NCBI GenBank assembly: GCA_958299035.1
Contig: CATQJL010000316.1
Coordinates: forward strand, 26,728,012 to 26,792,011
DNA length: 64,000 nucleotides
Origin: Cylicocyclus nassatus
Taxonomy: Eukaryota; Nematoda; Chromadorea; Rhabditida; Strongylidae
Direction: 5' to 3'
Shown here one piece after another: positions 44,402 through 55,206 of the stretch; position 1 is the first letter of the stretch, and each line of letters begins with the position of its first letter. Below the pieces are notes generated by a model, which was not told the DNA's origin, ran no database searches, and saw nothing but the letters and a program-made list of their open reading frames with translations. Both the position numbers and the translations under genes were made by a program.

Positions 44402-44825
44402 GTCGGTATGGAAAGATTAATTAGCCCTTAAAAAACAACATCTACAATTGAGCTTTATCGAGGAAGTAAGCGAACACGTTGCAGACAGTCATCTCGTTTA
44501 TTAAATTCCGCATCAAGCCTTTTCGAATACTCCTCAGCTACCACCCAAGCTGAGAATGGTATTCGATGCTTCTTCGCATATGCGAGCATTTCCGAGTTTG
44601 AAGGTTTGACAGCGAAGTCCATATTTGACCACATGCACATAAATTTGAGGGAATTTTTGTGCACATCGTTAGTAGTATCAACAGTTAGTCCCGAAGGGCC
44701 GGCCAAGGAACCAGAGCACACGAAGCTTTTAGGAATTACGCGGCCGCCTGAGCGAGATACGTTCGCCATACCCATCAGGACTTTAGAGTACTCAGTCGTT
44801 TCAGACTGCACCGGGAGGCGGTAGA
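44402..44825 (+). pseudogene. Second BEL/Pao fragment (RT region)
   Basis: Right after family X, the plus strand reads FIEEVSE, then IPHQA, then KLRMVFDASSH, closely matching the RT start of the element at 36600-36710. It is followed after a deletion by KLLGI...ERDTFAIPI near 44727-44780, equivalent to the thumb region KLLGIKWDP at 37240. It is thus an internally deleted relic of a different BEL/Pao copy. The 133-codon minus-strand frame (44455-44856) is its antisense shadow. Confidence 0.75.
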
Positions 44826-44849
44826 TTGATACCCGGAAAGCCGCTCGCA

Positions 44850-45325
44850 GCCGCACCGTGTGGTAGTGACATTAGTGACTTTACCGGACCGTTATTCGTC
44901 CAGCAGCACTGTATGGCAGTGAGTGCTGGCCGTGTACGCGGAACGAGGAGCGCAAGCTTAGCGTCATGAAACAAAGATGCTATGGTGGAGCCTAAGGAGT
45001 CACTATGAACAATCACATCTGCAGTGACATCATACGAGCGCAAATGAAAGCAGTTCCAATTGTCCGAAAATGCAAAAAGAGAGGTTACCACGGTTTGAGT
45101 ATGTGCTTAGAAGGATGAAAGTCACATCACAAAGTCAGCACTGGCTGTAGAGGCACAGGCAGGAGACCTAGAGGTGAATTTAAGATAAGGTGGATGGACA
45201 GAATCAAGGCCGACTTGCGAGAGACCGAGAGTATAGACGAAGACTTTGCCTAGATAGGACGACATGGAAACTTCTGACAAAAAAAAGCAGGCCTTGCATA
45301 AGCGGGACACATTTGAGGATGAAAA
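44850..45325 (+). pseudogene. RTE-type retrotransposon, 3' fragment
   Basis: The stretch at 44905-44990 encodes the LYGSECWPCTRNEE-like motif that follows the RTE RT domain, in shifted frames. About 45040-45060 gives MKAVPIVRKCKKRG. About 45150-45230 gives a GRRPRGEFKIRWMDRIKADL motif, the conserved C-terminal end of RTE proteins. It differs in sequence from the element at 20881-24000, so it is an independent copy, 5' truncated as usual for this class. Confidence 0.75.
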
Positions 45326-45442
45326 AATTTTCTCTATTTATTGTTTATTGTTATCGTATTATGCCTTACGGAATGTGATGTTGCAAGTTTTAAGTTTCAA
45401 AAGTTTCGCTGAGCGTATCTAAGGATTTACAGTTTTGATCTA

Positions 45443-45763
45443 TTAGGCTGAACGGTAAAAAATGGGGCAGCCTGATTTTTATCAGATTTTGAGATTTTTT
45501 GTTCTCACCAACAAGCAGACTGCAACTCAAACGTCGTTTACATAAACCGACCTTCGCCTGTTATTGGGCGTTACCGCTCCTCTCCCATAACCGCACGCGT
45601 GGCGCCGTGAAGAACTCAGACAGGGCTTTTTGAACATTTTTCAATCTTGCGCTGCTATACCGTAAGGTCGTAAAGCAAACATGAGTCAAAGTCTAATCAC
45701 TTCTCTTTTTTGAGAAACTCCCAATTATCTCGCAAGTGTCCCATTTTTTACAGTTCACCCTAA
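45443..45763. mobile_element. Mariner-type MITE (TTAGGCTGAACGGTAAAAAATGG)
   Basis: The left end TTAGGCTGAACGGTAAAAAA and the right end TTTTTTACAGTTCACCCTAA are inverted copies. The right half also occurs alone at about 53580-53654. No coding sequence. Confidence 0.7.
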
Positions 45764-45955
45764 TAATTGAAGGGTATGTTAACGGCGTTCTGAAAGTCTT
45801 CGAATTGATGTAGAAAGGGAGAAATTCTTAAGATTAAATTTGATGGAAACGGCAGTCGGGCAGCAGATCCCCATCTCGACGGGTCGGGCTCGCTGGCGAA
45901 GCGCTCAGCAGATAGAGAAAGCAGATTTGGAATTAGCTCATTAAGACGCACCTAA
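45764..45955. mobile_element. Half-copy of the TTAGATGCG MITE
   Basis: The right end AGCAGATTTGGAATTAGCTC...GACGCACCTAA is homologous to the right arm of 17834-18150. Sequence near 45785-45800 (GGCGTTCTGAAAGTC) also matches that element's left interior, but no left terminus is visible. Confidence 0.5.
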
Positions 45956-47087
45956 TGGTGTGCATTTAACTTCGGTTCTCACTGCGACCTGATATTTTCC
46001 CTTGTAAGGAAATGGCATTTTTTTAAAATCTTGCCAATCAATCACTCTCCTACCAACCAATCCTCAAAATAAGTGCACTTGAAAAGTTTCAGAAACTGCT
46101 TAGCTTTTTTCGTAAAAGCAAAACCGTCTAAGACTTCAAAAAAATCGTTATCGTTCTGCCGTAAATCAGAACGTTTCTTCGAAGCTATCTTTTTGTGGAT
46201 TTGGTTGAATTTTTCAATTGAATTTGCGTGGGAGTGCAGGTTTTGTGGTGTCGAATTTTAGAAGCCCAAATATTGACCTGACATATCTCCTTGCCTCTTG
46301 TTTCGCCTCTCAAAGCTAGAGGACTAGACACTTTTCTGTAGTGGGCAAATCCAACATGAATCATGAAAACAAGATGATACGTATGTTGATGTTTGAATTC
46401 ATACTGATAAAGTAAGGGATTATTGACTAGAAACAAAATTACATTAGGGCATGGCTTACGGTGTGAGTGTATCGATCGGGACTAAAAGCAAAGGTCTATT
46501 GTTTCTGCGGAGTTCGAGGCGGAGCTCCCGTGAAAATGCACATATAAGTCTAGTATGATGTGTAAGAAAAATTGTCATTTGCGCATACTGCCTATAAAAT
46601 GGTAAAATTTTCATGAATTTTCAATTTCATGATTTTAAACTGTGATTTTCTGATTACGCAAGCCAATCCGAGATTGGGTTCTGTATAGAGCTAGCCGATC
46701 TTGCTCGAACATGGGTTAAATAGGCTTGAAGGAGGGATTTCTTTCAAAACCTAGAAACTTAAGTGCAAGAGCGGGAATCCAAAAGTGCCACGAAATAAAG
46801 AAAAGGCTTGTTTGCAGGGAAGAGGAAGTGATATATTATTAGCATTAGTGTTATGCGCAATAGGAAGTTGTAATTTGGAACGAACGTGAAGAAAATTGTG
46901 TGGATTGAGAGCTTGGCAATTTTGTGAAATTAGGTGGTTTTGAATTCACACGAAGAGCTAAATGAGGTGGCTCAAAAAAAAAACAAAAATTTTTCTCCTT
47001 TTTGCATATTTTTCACACTACATTGATCGACATCAAAAACTACACACTAGTTTTTAGACCTGTCCTAACCCCTTCCTCCCCGCCCAG
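45956..47087. other. Non-coding, no feature recognised
   Basis: AT-rich with short frames only. It ends in CCTTCCTCCCCGCCCAG, a pyrimidine-rich tract that could be a splice acceptor for the following candidate exon. Confidence 0.35.
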
Positions 47088-47120
47088 TCGACGACCTGCA
47101 AAAATCTCAAGTAGGAAACC

Positions 47121-47180
47121 ATGGAAAGCTTGCTTCAAGAGCGCTATGCTGCGCGCCGACACAGCATTTCGGCGATCACC
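47121..47180 (+). CDS. Candidate first coding exon, function unknown
   Basis: An ATG in a good context (AAACCATGG) opens exactly 20 codons (MESLLQERYAARRHSISAIT) that run into a consensus splice donor, ACC|GTAAGT, at 47181. RRHS fits a basophilic (PKA-like) phosphorylation site. A possible acceptor at 47087 would give a 33-nt leader exon part. The downstream exons are not identified; the next 4 kb is mostly MITEs, which would be intronic. Another frame is also open, so coding status is uncertain. Confidence 0.3.
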
Positions 47181-47187
47181 GTAAGTT

Positions 47188-47599
47188 CTTCTATCGTTGT
47201 TTGATGTTGTTCTTTCTATTCTTCTTTTGTTCTCATACTCAAATAATTTATGAGGTTATTTATTCATGAGCGTTTGAAGGAAGTTGTAGTATTTTTGTGG
47301 CGATGTCGATGGGACGTTCTTAAAAACACAGCCAGAGTGATTTCTAGCCGTAATTTACATTCATAGGTGAGCGACATGAAATCCCTGGCAAACTGATTAA
47401 CTATAATATGTAGATGGACTCATAAAACTTTTTTGTGAAAAATACAGGAATTTGCAAATTCTATGTCGAACTTGGGACCAATTCTGGTCTTTGAGAAGGA
47501 GCTTACCCTTATACAAAAATCAAGACTGAGTTTTATGCTTTATTTCAAAAGCGAAATTTATTGCACAGTTGTTGGCCAAACTTTTATCAGCCAAAAGTA
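47188..47599. other. Non-coding; possible intron
   Basis: No motif was recognised between the candidate donor site and the next MITE. Confidence 0.3.
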
Positions 47600-48424
47600 T
47601 TAGGTTGTCCGGAAATTAATGCCCGTTTTGAATTTCAACCGCAATAAGTCATAAACTTCTCAATTCTAAATAGGTTGCAAAATACCATTCGATAGAGCAA
47701 ATCAAGCTCTACAAGAGGACCATCTTGCTTTTGCGAAAGCTCTCATCCATCTCGAGTTCCGACCCAAAAACTAAAAAAACTCGCAGCTCGAAAAAATCAA
47801 AGAAAAATCGTAACTCAATTCATAAAAATCCTACAAAAATTCTCACTTGCTCACGGAAACACTACCCACATAAAACATCTATATACGCCTTTGCCGTATT
47901 TTTTCCTCTGTTAGAAGCCAAGGAAACGGAAATTTTCGTGCATTTGCCAAAGTGATGCTGTGCCGTCCCCACATAAATAGTTGTATACCACATGCCTGTA
48001 GAAGTACAGACTTAAATTTTCAGCTCTCCACAAGATTTAGTTCTCGTGAAATTTGAAATTTTGCTCCCGCACCTAACTAAGGAAAGCTATATTCGGTATT
48101 GGTTGGTTTCTAACAGAAGAAAAAATACGGCAAAGGCGTATATAGATGTTTTATGTGGGTAGCGTTTACGTGAGCAAGTAAGAATTTTTGTAGGATTTTT
48201 ATGAACTGAGTTAAGGTTTTTTTTTGATTTTTCCAGCTGCTAAGTCTTTTTAGATTTTGGCTCGAAACTTGAGATGGATCAGAGCTTTTGCAAAAACAAG
48301 ATGGTATTCTTGTAGAGCTTGCTTTGCTCTATCGAATAGTACTTTGCAACCTATTTAGAAATGATAAGTTTATGACTTATTGTGGTTGAAATTCAAAACG
48401 GGCATTAATTTGCGGACAACCTAA
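47600..48424. mobile_element. Mariner-type palindromic MITE (TTAGGTTGTCCGGAAATT)
   Basis: The ends TTAGGTTGTCCGGAAATTAA and TTAATTTGCGGACAACCTAA are inverted. The two halves match over nearly their whole length, for example ACATAAAACATCTATATACG with its inverse at 48130-48160, so RNA from it would form a long hairpin. The block TAGAGCAAATCAAGCTCTAC is shared with several other MITEs. Confidence 0.85.
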
Positions 48425-48729
48425 TATGTCTGCAATTACGATGTTTCAATTTTTTTAAAATGTTTTCAATTTCTTGCCACCTCATTTAAAAACTTGAAAC
48501 TCACTTGATGGTCTTATTCTAATTCTCCTTTTTTGTAACAAAGCACAAAAACCTTAACAAGCAAGTTTTGGCTGCTTGACGAAGTCGAACGCGGATCTGC
48601 TGGTGCAATAAGACTACGGAAAAAAGAAGCGCAGTGACTTTACTGTCATTAGTAAAAAATAATAGTTTGATTAGCCTAATGCAAGCCAGACCTTTTTCAT
48701 GTTCTATCACAGGGCAATATTTTATAATA
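48425..48729. other. Short spacer, no feature recognised
   Basis: Sequence between two MITEs; no coding or repeat signal was recognised. Confidence 0.4.
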
Positions 48730-49742
48730 TTAGGTCGTTCCGAAAGTAATGTCGCTTTTTTCAATTGAACGCTACATTTAGTGGAAGCAAGGTTTCTAGA
48801 AGATCTTGGTAGCATTCGATGCAGCATTTCATTCTCTTTCTGACGGCTATAATTCCACTGCAGAATACTTGATGAGCTTTTGAAAAATTACTAAAATCTT
48901 TAACCCATGCTTTTTGGGAAGGTCAAGTTTCACAATTTTTCTAATTTTTTTAATGACTCCCGGAAGGAGTCCAAGTAATGGATGGATAGAGCAAACCCTA
49001 TAGGAAACGGTGCTATTTTTTTCTGCTCTCCGTATCTCGTCATAATTTTTGTAGAGATTTTTCAATGAAGTCACCGAATTTTTGCAGGCTTGTCTCAAAC
49101 ACATATGCATCAAATACCGATAAACTTTCGGATTCTGAAATTACAAAGGTGGATTATGGTTTAACACAAATTTTACAAAGCATGTGAGCATTTACCGCTT
49201 CAGATTAGCAACTTTCGGAAATTTTGGGGGCCGTGGGGCGCCCTGGAAAACCTGAATTATGATGATTTTTTCCCGGACGACTGTATGAATCGGAAACCAA
49301 AAACAACTGTTAAAAAGAGGAGAAAAAGCTGCGTTGAATGACACCCGAGTTGCTTGCCGGTTGTTGTTCTGTGAGGTCTGAGTTGACCAAATATGGAATT
49401 TGACAGCAATGAAAAATTGGCTCTACAAACTCTAAGAAGCAAATTAAGAAAAAGAAAAAATTGTTTTGTGTCCTGTAGGGTTTGCTCTATTTATCTGTTA
49501 CTTTTACATCTTCGGGGAACCACTACAAAAATATAGAAAAATAGCCGAACTTGACCATGACAAAAAGCGTAAGTCGCAGGTTTCAGTAATTTTTCGAGAG
49601 CTCATTGAATATTACGCAATGAGATTACAAAGAAAGAGGACAAAATTCTGCATCGACTGATCCCAAAAGCTCTTGAAAATCTTGGTTCCACGAAATGTGG
49701 CGTTCATTTGAAGAAAGCGACATTACTTTCGGAACGACCTAA
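48730..49742. mobile_element. MITE family A, copy 2
   Basis: The ends TTAGGTCGTTCCGAAAGTAA and TTACTTTCGGAACGACCTAA are perfect inverses. It is homologous to 10939-11953 along its whole length, in inverted orientation for the interior asymmetric parts where these can be judged. It is followed after two bases by family C copy 2. Confidence 0.88.
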
Positions 49743-49744
49743 TA

Positions 49745-50614
49745 TTAGGCTTTCCCGAAAGTTTTGTCCGTTTTTTTAACCACTATAAAATCACGCACAA
49801 TAAAGACCCGAATGAGTTTTAACATGCATTCTTTGCAGCTTTTCCTTCTCTTTCTTAAATATGCATTTTCGAACCACGATCTTGTATGCTTTTCTTGATA
49901 ATTGCTAAAATTCTCCATCCGTCAATTTTCTTCAAAGTTCGGCTAATTTTTAAAAATCGCATTCCAAAGTTTTGAAAAGGTTAAGTAAGGATCAAATAAA
50001 GCAATTCTCAAACTACAAGGCAATGTTTTTGGATTCTCCTAATCTGCTGTTTTCAGCTTCAAAAAACTATTTTTTTGGAGGTGTCGATTTTTGGCAAAGT
50101 CATGAAACACCCAACTGTAGCGAATATAAGGAAGCTTTTGTAGTTTCTGCAAATTGTAACATGATTCTTGTCAAAAATTTTTATGCAACATAACCAAATT
50201 TCAGTTTCTTCGAAGGAGCAGCTTTTTGGAGTTTCAGTACTTTTACGTGGTGAACGTTATCAAAAAGCCGCGGTTTTCATTAAACAAATAACCATAAAGG
50301 ATTTGGTAAACGTGGCTCACGTAATCTAAAATGGGTGCAATGTACCTGAAGGTTTGCTCTACATAACAGTTACTAGCGCTTTCTAAAACATCAAATAAAA
50401 AATTTTCGAATTCAGAAAAGATTTAACGTTACTGCTGAGCTGCTCAAAAGCCATGACGACAATATTGCAAAGGCAGGGTAGATCAGATTGCAAGTATACT
50501 TGTAGGAAAGAGGATAAGTTCTTAATCAAATGGTACCTAAGTCGTCCATGGATTGGTGTTATTTGAAATTTAGTAAGCGATTAAAAAAAGGACAAAACTT
50601 TCGGGACAGCCTAA
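49745..50614. mobile_element. MITE family C, copy 2
   Basis: The ends are TTAGGCTTTCCCGAAAGTTT and AAACTTTCGGGACAGCCTAA. It is homologous to 12487-13359 in the same orientation, for example ATGAGTTTTAACATGCAT and AGAAAAGATTTAACGTTACTGCTGAG-type blocks. No transposase. Confidence 0.85.
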
Positions 50615-50813
50615 TAGATGCTTGTTACCTAGTAAGGAGTTATTCGCGAAATATTCCATTGCAAATCTAATGCGGATATTTGTTGATGCCATTTCTAACT
50701 GAGCATTGCTTTCATTCTTTTTCAAATGATTGTAATAGACAGTAAAAAGGGATCGGAGAAAATTATTAACGATTACGTTGACTTTTTTTTTTCACCAAAA
50801 GAACTTCAAAATG
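50615..50813. other. Short spacer, no feature recognised
   Basis: Sequence between family C and the coding-like region. The plus-strand open frame of 72 codons at 50726-50944 overlaps the minus-strand candidate and is not favoured. Confidence 0.3.
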
Positions 50814-51378
50814 CTACACACGATTACATAAACGGTATTCATCATAGCGTAAGGAGCGCCTATAAAGACAGTGCAGCGACCCCCTTATTCGAAGCCTGCG
50901 TAAAAGCAGCGAACGGGCTGTCCAAATCTGCCTTCGCGCTTTAGCCGCAAGATTAAACAAACGAGGAATGGCGTGGGTAGAGGACTATATGTCGCCGAAT
51001 TTGAAAGAGTCCCGCGCGGCTCCCCTGCAGGAACGCAAGACCACCCATGTACAAGGTGCGTATTTGTCGCAAGTGGCCGCGGGGACCGCCCTTTTTCGGC
51101 GACATATAGTCCTCCACCCGGATGGCGTTGACTGGAAAGGCGTGTCGAAATGCAATAGGAAAACCGACATCGTCAGCGCGCTGCAGCGTTTCAGAGTCCA
51201 ACTTTCTCAGCATTGGAAAAACCTCATGAAAAGGGACTTGTGCATTGGTGTAAAAAGATGTTCCCTTCAATAACTTTAGGAATCCAACATAAACATACCA
51301 AAAAACTGAGGCGCCGCCTATAATCAGGATGGAAGCAGATAGTTGTTTATTTTTGAGTAAGAATAAATCATCAACACT
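50814..51378 (-). pseudogene. Unassigned coding-like frame interrupted by a MITE
   Basis: On the minus strand an open frame runs from 51378 to the MITE at 51121. It starts with basic and polar residues, then a hydrophobic stretch (LIIGGASVFWYVYVGFL) that could be a membrane segment, then a soluble region (VPFHEVFPMLRKLDSETLQR). On the far side of the MITE the same frame stays open to TAG at 50814-50816. The composition is protein-like. The region just upstream (GTAG at about 51380) might be a splice acceptor. I do not recognise the family; it could be a host exon or a fragment of a large DNA transposon. Confidence 0.35.
50974..51121. mobile_element. 148-bp MITE with 6-bp target duplication
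   Basis: The arms GGGTAGAGGACTATATGTCG and its inverse CGACATATAGTCCTCCACCC (about 25 bp) bound the element. ATGGCG occurs directly before (50968-50973) and directly after (51122-51127), a 6-bp target duplication. It interrupts the coding-like frame described above. Confidence 0.8.
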
Positions 51379-52633
51379 CTACAGTCAAGTTTTTTTTGTA
51401 TTACACCTTTCTTTAAATTTGCGAATCAACCTCAAAAAAAGTGGAAAGGTGCATTACCCCCACCCCTCCCCCTTCCCCCATGACCAGAGACATGGCGTTT
51501 TTACATGAGGGCAATGAAAGAAATTTAAAGTAAGTAGGACACTCGAGGACTTCAAAACAAAGTTAAGACCACGTAGACGTTTGTGGCTTTAGTAGAAAGT
51601 TATTGACTATAGAATCTTTCAAAATTATAGCCTGAATCTTATTCCGTGTCGACAGCGTTGCAAAACCCCATTTTTTAGTTTGAATGGGAAGTAGTTAATA
51701 GGTTTTGTGGTTACAAAGACTGCAGAAATTTTGAACTAATGGTATTTACCATGCCCGAGCCTGATAATTTTTCACATTTTTTACTTTGCACTTATAGAAG
51801 AGGTTTGATAACTACTCGGTGCATCAAACAAAGCTACACTATGAACTTTCGCAAATCCAGGCTTTTCAAAATTACCAAAAACATTCTTCTGATCTTAACA
51901 AACTTCATGTACTTTTGAACCGAACTTCACAGAACAACAACCGACGCGCAGCTTAGTGCAGTTTAAGGCAGTTGTCCTTTTAGTTTTGATAGGCGTTTAG
52001 ATCAGAAGAATTCCTTTTCGATTCGTGAAACCTTAGAGTTCAAATTATTCGAAGTGTAAATTTGTGGAGTGAATTTGTGAATTTCTGTATTTTTTTCTAA
52101 GCTAAAAATTGAAAAAACCAAATTTTCAAGTTTGAAAAAGCGATGCTGCGCTGTTTTTACATGAGTAGATGTACATTTAAGCCTCTAGAAGTATCTGAAG
52201 GAAGTTATGAGTTTTTGAAAAATAAACTTCTGCAATAAACTGGTGTTTCTAACTCTCACAAAGATGTCCAAATAAGTCAAATGTCTCACAGTTAAGAAGA
52301 GTAGGTCAAAAAACCTGTGTTGGCGATTTCAGATTTTTGCAGCGTTCCGATTTTTGGCGAGCTAAGTTAAAATAAGCAAAGTTTATATAGTCTTCTTTTT
52401 CTGTTTTTATCTCTGCAGTCAGTAGCAGAAGCTCATCAAAACAGCATCCGCAAGCGAAAGACTTACTCTTCCTAATAAAAATACAATGAAGTAGATCCGT
52501 TGAGACAGCGCAGTTACGATTTTTTATAAATGAAACGACAGAACTTTCCAGACAACCTAATTTTAATTATTGAGTATGTTGATGGTTTTATATGGGTGTT
52601 GCCTGAAAGAGAACAATATGCTTCTAATATCTA
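51379..52633. other. Non-coding, with a solo MITE right end
   Basis: A mariner-type right terminus (ACGACAGAACTTTCCAGACAACCTAA) ends at about 52560; its left end was not found. A pyrimidine-rich run with CCCCCACCCCTCCCCC lies at 51459-51478. No gene was recognised. Confidence 0.4.
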
Positions 52634-53567
52634 TTAGGCTGATGCATAATTCCTGCACCAAAATAGGTACAGACAGCAATAATCCGGAATTCCTGTATTC
52701 CAAACAGGATTCGATACATCATTAGATAGAGCAAACCTAGCTCTATAATAGTGCTTGAAGTTTTGCAGCAGCTTTGATCCAAGCTAAGATTGCCAAAAAC
52801 GAAAAAGAAGCAAGCGCTCCAGAAAAACCAAGAACAAATTGGAAGTCCGTTTAGAAAAATCCTTCAAATTTCCTAATATACTCATGCATTGTCATTTCGT
52901 AAGACATTTCTCTGTGCAGTTTCTGTATTTTTCTCTCAGCTAGAAGTTGAGAGAACGAAGTTCTAGCACTGACAGTTGTATACTATAGGGCCTTAGAAGC
53001 GTGGGAGTGAATTTTCAGTTTTTTACAGCAGCTGGTTTACGAGAAAACATCGAATTTTTAGCAACTAGGCAAGAAAAATTTGGATAAGGAGAGCTAGATT
53101 CGTAATTTCTCGTGAACTAGCAGTTCTAGAAGGCTGAAAATGTAAAGTTTCACTGCTAATGGCATGTACTATACAACTGTTAGTGCTAGAACTTCTCAGC
53201 ACTAATTTGGCAAAAGCATGAAAAACTTCGTCTTCTCATATTCTAGCTGAGTAAAAAATACAGCAACCGCATAAATAAATGTCTTACGTGGAATGTCTAG
53301 CGTGAGCAAGAGAGAAATTTTGTAGGAGCTTTTTGAACGAAGTTACAATTCCGTTTTGATCAATCATAAGATTTTCGAACGCATGGTTTTTTCAGTTTTT
53401 GGCTCAAAATTTCGCGTGGATCAAAGCTGGTGCAGATATTTGAGCACTATCTTGTAGAGCTAGGTTTGCTCTATCTAATGATGTATCGAATCCCATTTGG
53501 GATATAGATTACTCCAGATTATTGCGATCTGTACCTATTTTGAATTATGAATTATGCATCAAAATAA
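52634..53567. mobile_element. Mariner-type palindromic MITE (TTAGGCTGATGCATAATTC)
   Basis: The left terminus TTAGGCTGATGCATAATTCC is inverted at the right (GAATTATGCATCAAAATAA). Long arms match, for example TAGAGCAAACCTAGCTCTA with its inverse and CTTCGTTCTC/GAGAAGACGAA type blocks. The central parts (52950-53200) are also inverted (GCACTGACAGTTGTATACTA with ATAGTACAACTGTTAGTGC-like inverse). Confidence 0.75.
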
Positions 53568-53579
53568 TATTAGAATTGA

Positions 53580-53654
53580 AGAGTTCAATCACTTCTCTTT
53601 CTTGAGAAATCCACTCTTATTCTCTAAGTGTCCATTTTTCACCGTTCACCCTAA
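53580..53654. mobile_element. Half-copy of the 45443-45763 MITE
   Basis: TTCTCTTTCTTGAGAAATCC, then AAGTGTCC, then CACCGTTCACCCTAA match the right end of the MITE at 45443-45763. The left half is missing. Confidence 0.6.
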
Positions 53655-54052
53655 TATGTATGCGGTGAAATGCTTTGACGGGTGTACTAAGCACGGTTTT
53701 GACGATATCTGAAAAACAACTTTTGTGCAGCAGTTGACACTTTGTAAACATGACGAAGTATTTATACAATAGTAGTCAGAATCTTCGCAAAGACGCAGTT
53801 ACACTGAGCTAATGCTCTCAAGGCCGCACCGAAGTTCTGAAAGTTGCGGCGATGCCCAGCAATGGCACAAATTTATTTTGTGCAACGATGTACAAAGCAT
53901 ATTACAGAGTATTTCGGGCTTCAAACCCTGGACCCTTTGTGGGTCGAAAGCTTGTCTACCTGAAGATGAAGTTGAAGCTCGTTCATTAATATCAGCGACT
54001 ACGCAAAGAGTTGTTTCAAGCTTCCCGCGCAATTTATTGCAAGAGTTAAATA
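53655..54052. other. Non-coding, no feature recognised
   Basis: Overlapping frames on both strands at 53799-54132 have no recognised motif and run into the next MITE. Confidence 0.35.
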
Positions 54053-54757
54053 TTAGGTTGATGCAAAGTTCTTTCGCACCAAATTCAAAGATTCATAACT
54101 TGTTTAAATCTCAACGAATTTACAAGATCTAAATTTTTGTATAAGAGAATAACTCATGCTGCTTGCATATTTACCTGAATTGTTCGTTATCGTGTACAAA
54201 TGAAGGAGAAAGAAGCGCAAAACCAAAACCACTCAAAATCTGAATTTCTCGTGTAGGGTCATAAAAAATCGGAAACTTATAACAAAAATCGGAGCAGTCG
54301 GAATTTTAGGTTCTTTCACCAGCGCTTTCTAACTGTGCAAAGTTTGCGCCGATTGAGCGTCTCTATGAAAAGTTATGATTTTCGAGCAAGCAATACAAAA
54401 GGGCGAATTTGATTTATTTTGGCATTTTTCAGGAAAATCGTAACTTTTCATAGAGACGTTCAATCAGCACAATCTTTGCACTGTTAGAAAGAGCTGGTAG
54501 AAGAACCTACAATACCGACTGCTCCAATTTTTGTTGCAAGTTTCCGATTTTTTATGACCCAACACGAAAAATTCTAATTTTGAGTGATTTTGGTTTTGCG
54601 CTTCTTTCTCCTTCATTTGTACACGATAACGAACAATTCAGATACAAAGAGCATGAGTTCTTCTCTTACACAAAATTTGAATCTTGTAAATTCGTTGAGA
54701 TTTCAACAAGTTATGAATTTTTGAATTTGGTGCGAAAGAACTTTTGCATCAACCTAA
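54053..54757. mobile_element. MITE family B, copy 2
   Basis: The ends TTAGGTTGATGCAAAGTTCT and AACTTTTGCATCAACCTAA are inverted. Long arms include GGTCATAAAAAATCGGAAAC with its inverse at about 54526-54560 and ACAAATGAAGGAGAAAGAAG with its inverse. The interior is shared with 11958-12484 (family B copy 1), which is shorter. Confidence 0.85.
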
Positions 54758-55198
54758 TACATGGTTGACAATTTTTGATAATTTTCAGAAAAGTTTGACT
54801 GTTTATGCATTTTGAAGCAAATAATGCAGTAAAGTTTTTTTAGAAGCGACTGCTCCTAAGCTGACAAATATTAGGTGGGTTTGAAAGTTTTGTGGGTTTT
54901 TGAAATGACCCGCAAATACCGTACACTAAAGATAAACAAGCACTTCGAGCTGCATGCAGAATTCCCTCCTCTTTCCAGCTGCCATATTCCCCTTTGATTT
55001 TTTGAGAGGGTTCTGGGATAGTCGCTGGACATTACAACACTTCTTCACCATGTCTGAATTTTGCTAATTTTCAGAATTTTGAACTGGAACTCTTATAAAA
55101 GTTTTGCTAGCCAGCAGATAGGGCAAACCTTTTGCCAGGTGAAGCAAGTTTTTGTAGCTTTGTGGCTTGTCTTGTAGAATTTATAAAATTTACATTAT

Positions 55199-55206
55199 GA
55201 AGTGAC
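55199..55206. repeat. 8-bp target duplication of the hAT-like element
   Basis: GAAGTGAC lies directly before CAGTGGCG and is repeated exactly at 55526-55533 after CCATTG. This perfect octamer supports hAT-class insertion. Confidence 0.85.

Noticed and set aside
44455..44856. 133-codon minus-strand frame that looks protein-like
   Set aside because: The plus strand reads BEL/Pao RT motifs (KLRMVFDASSH, KLLGI), so this is antisense.
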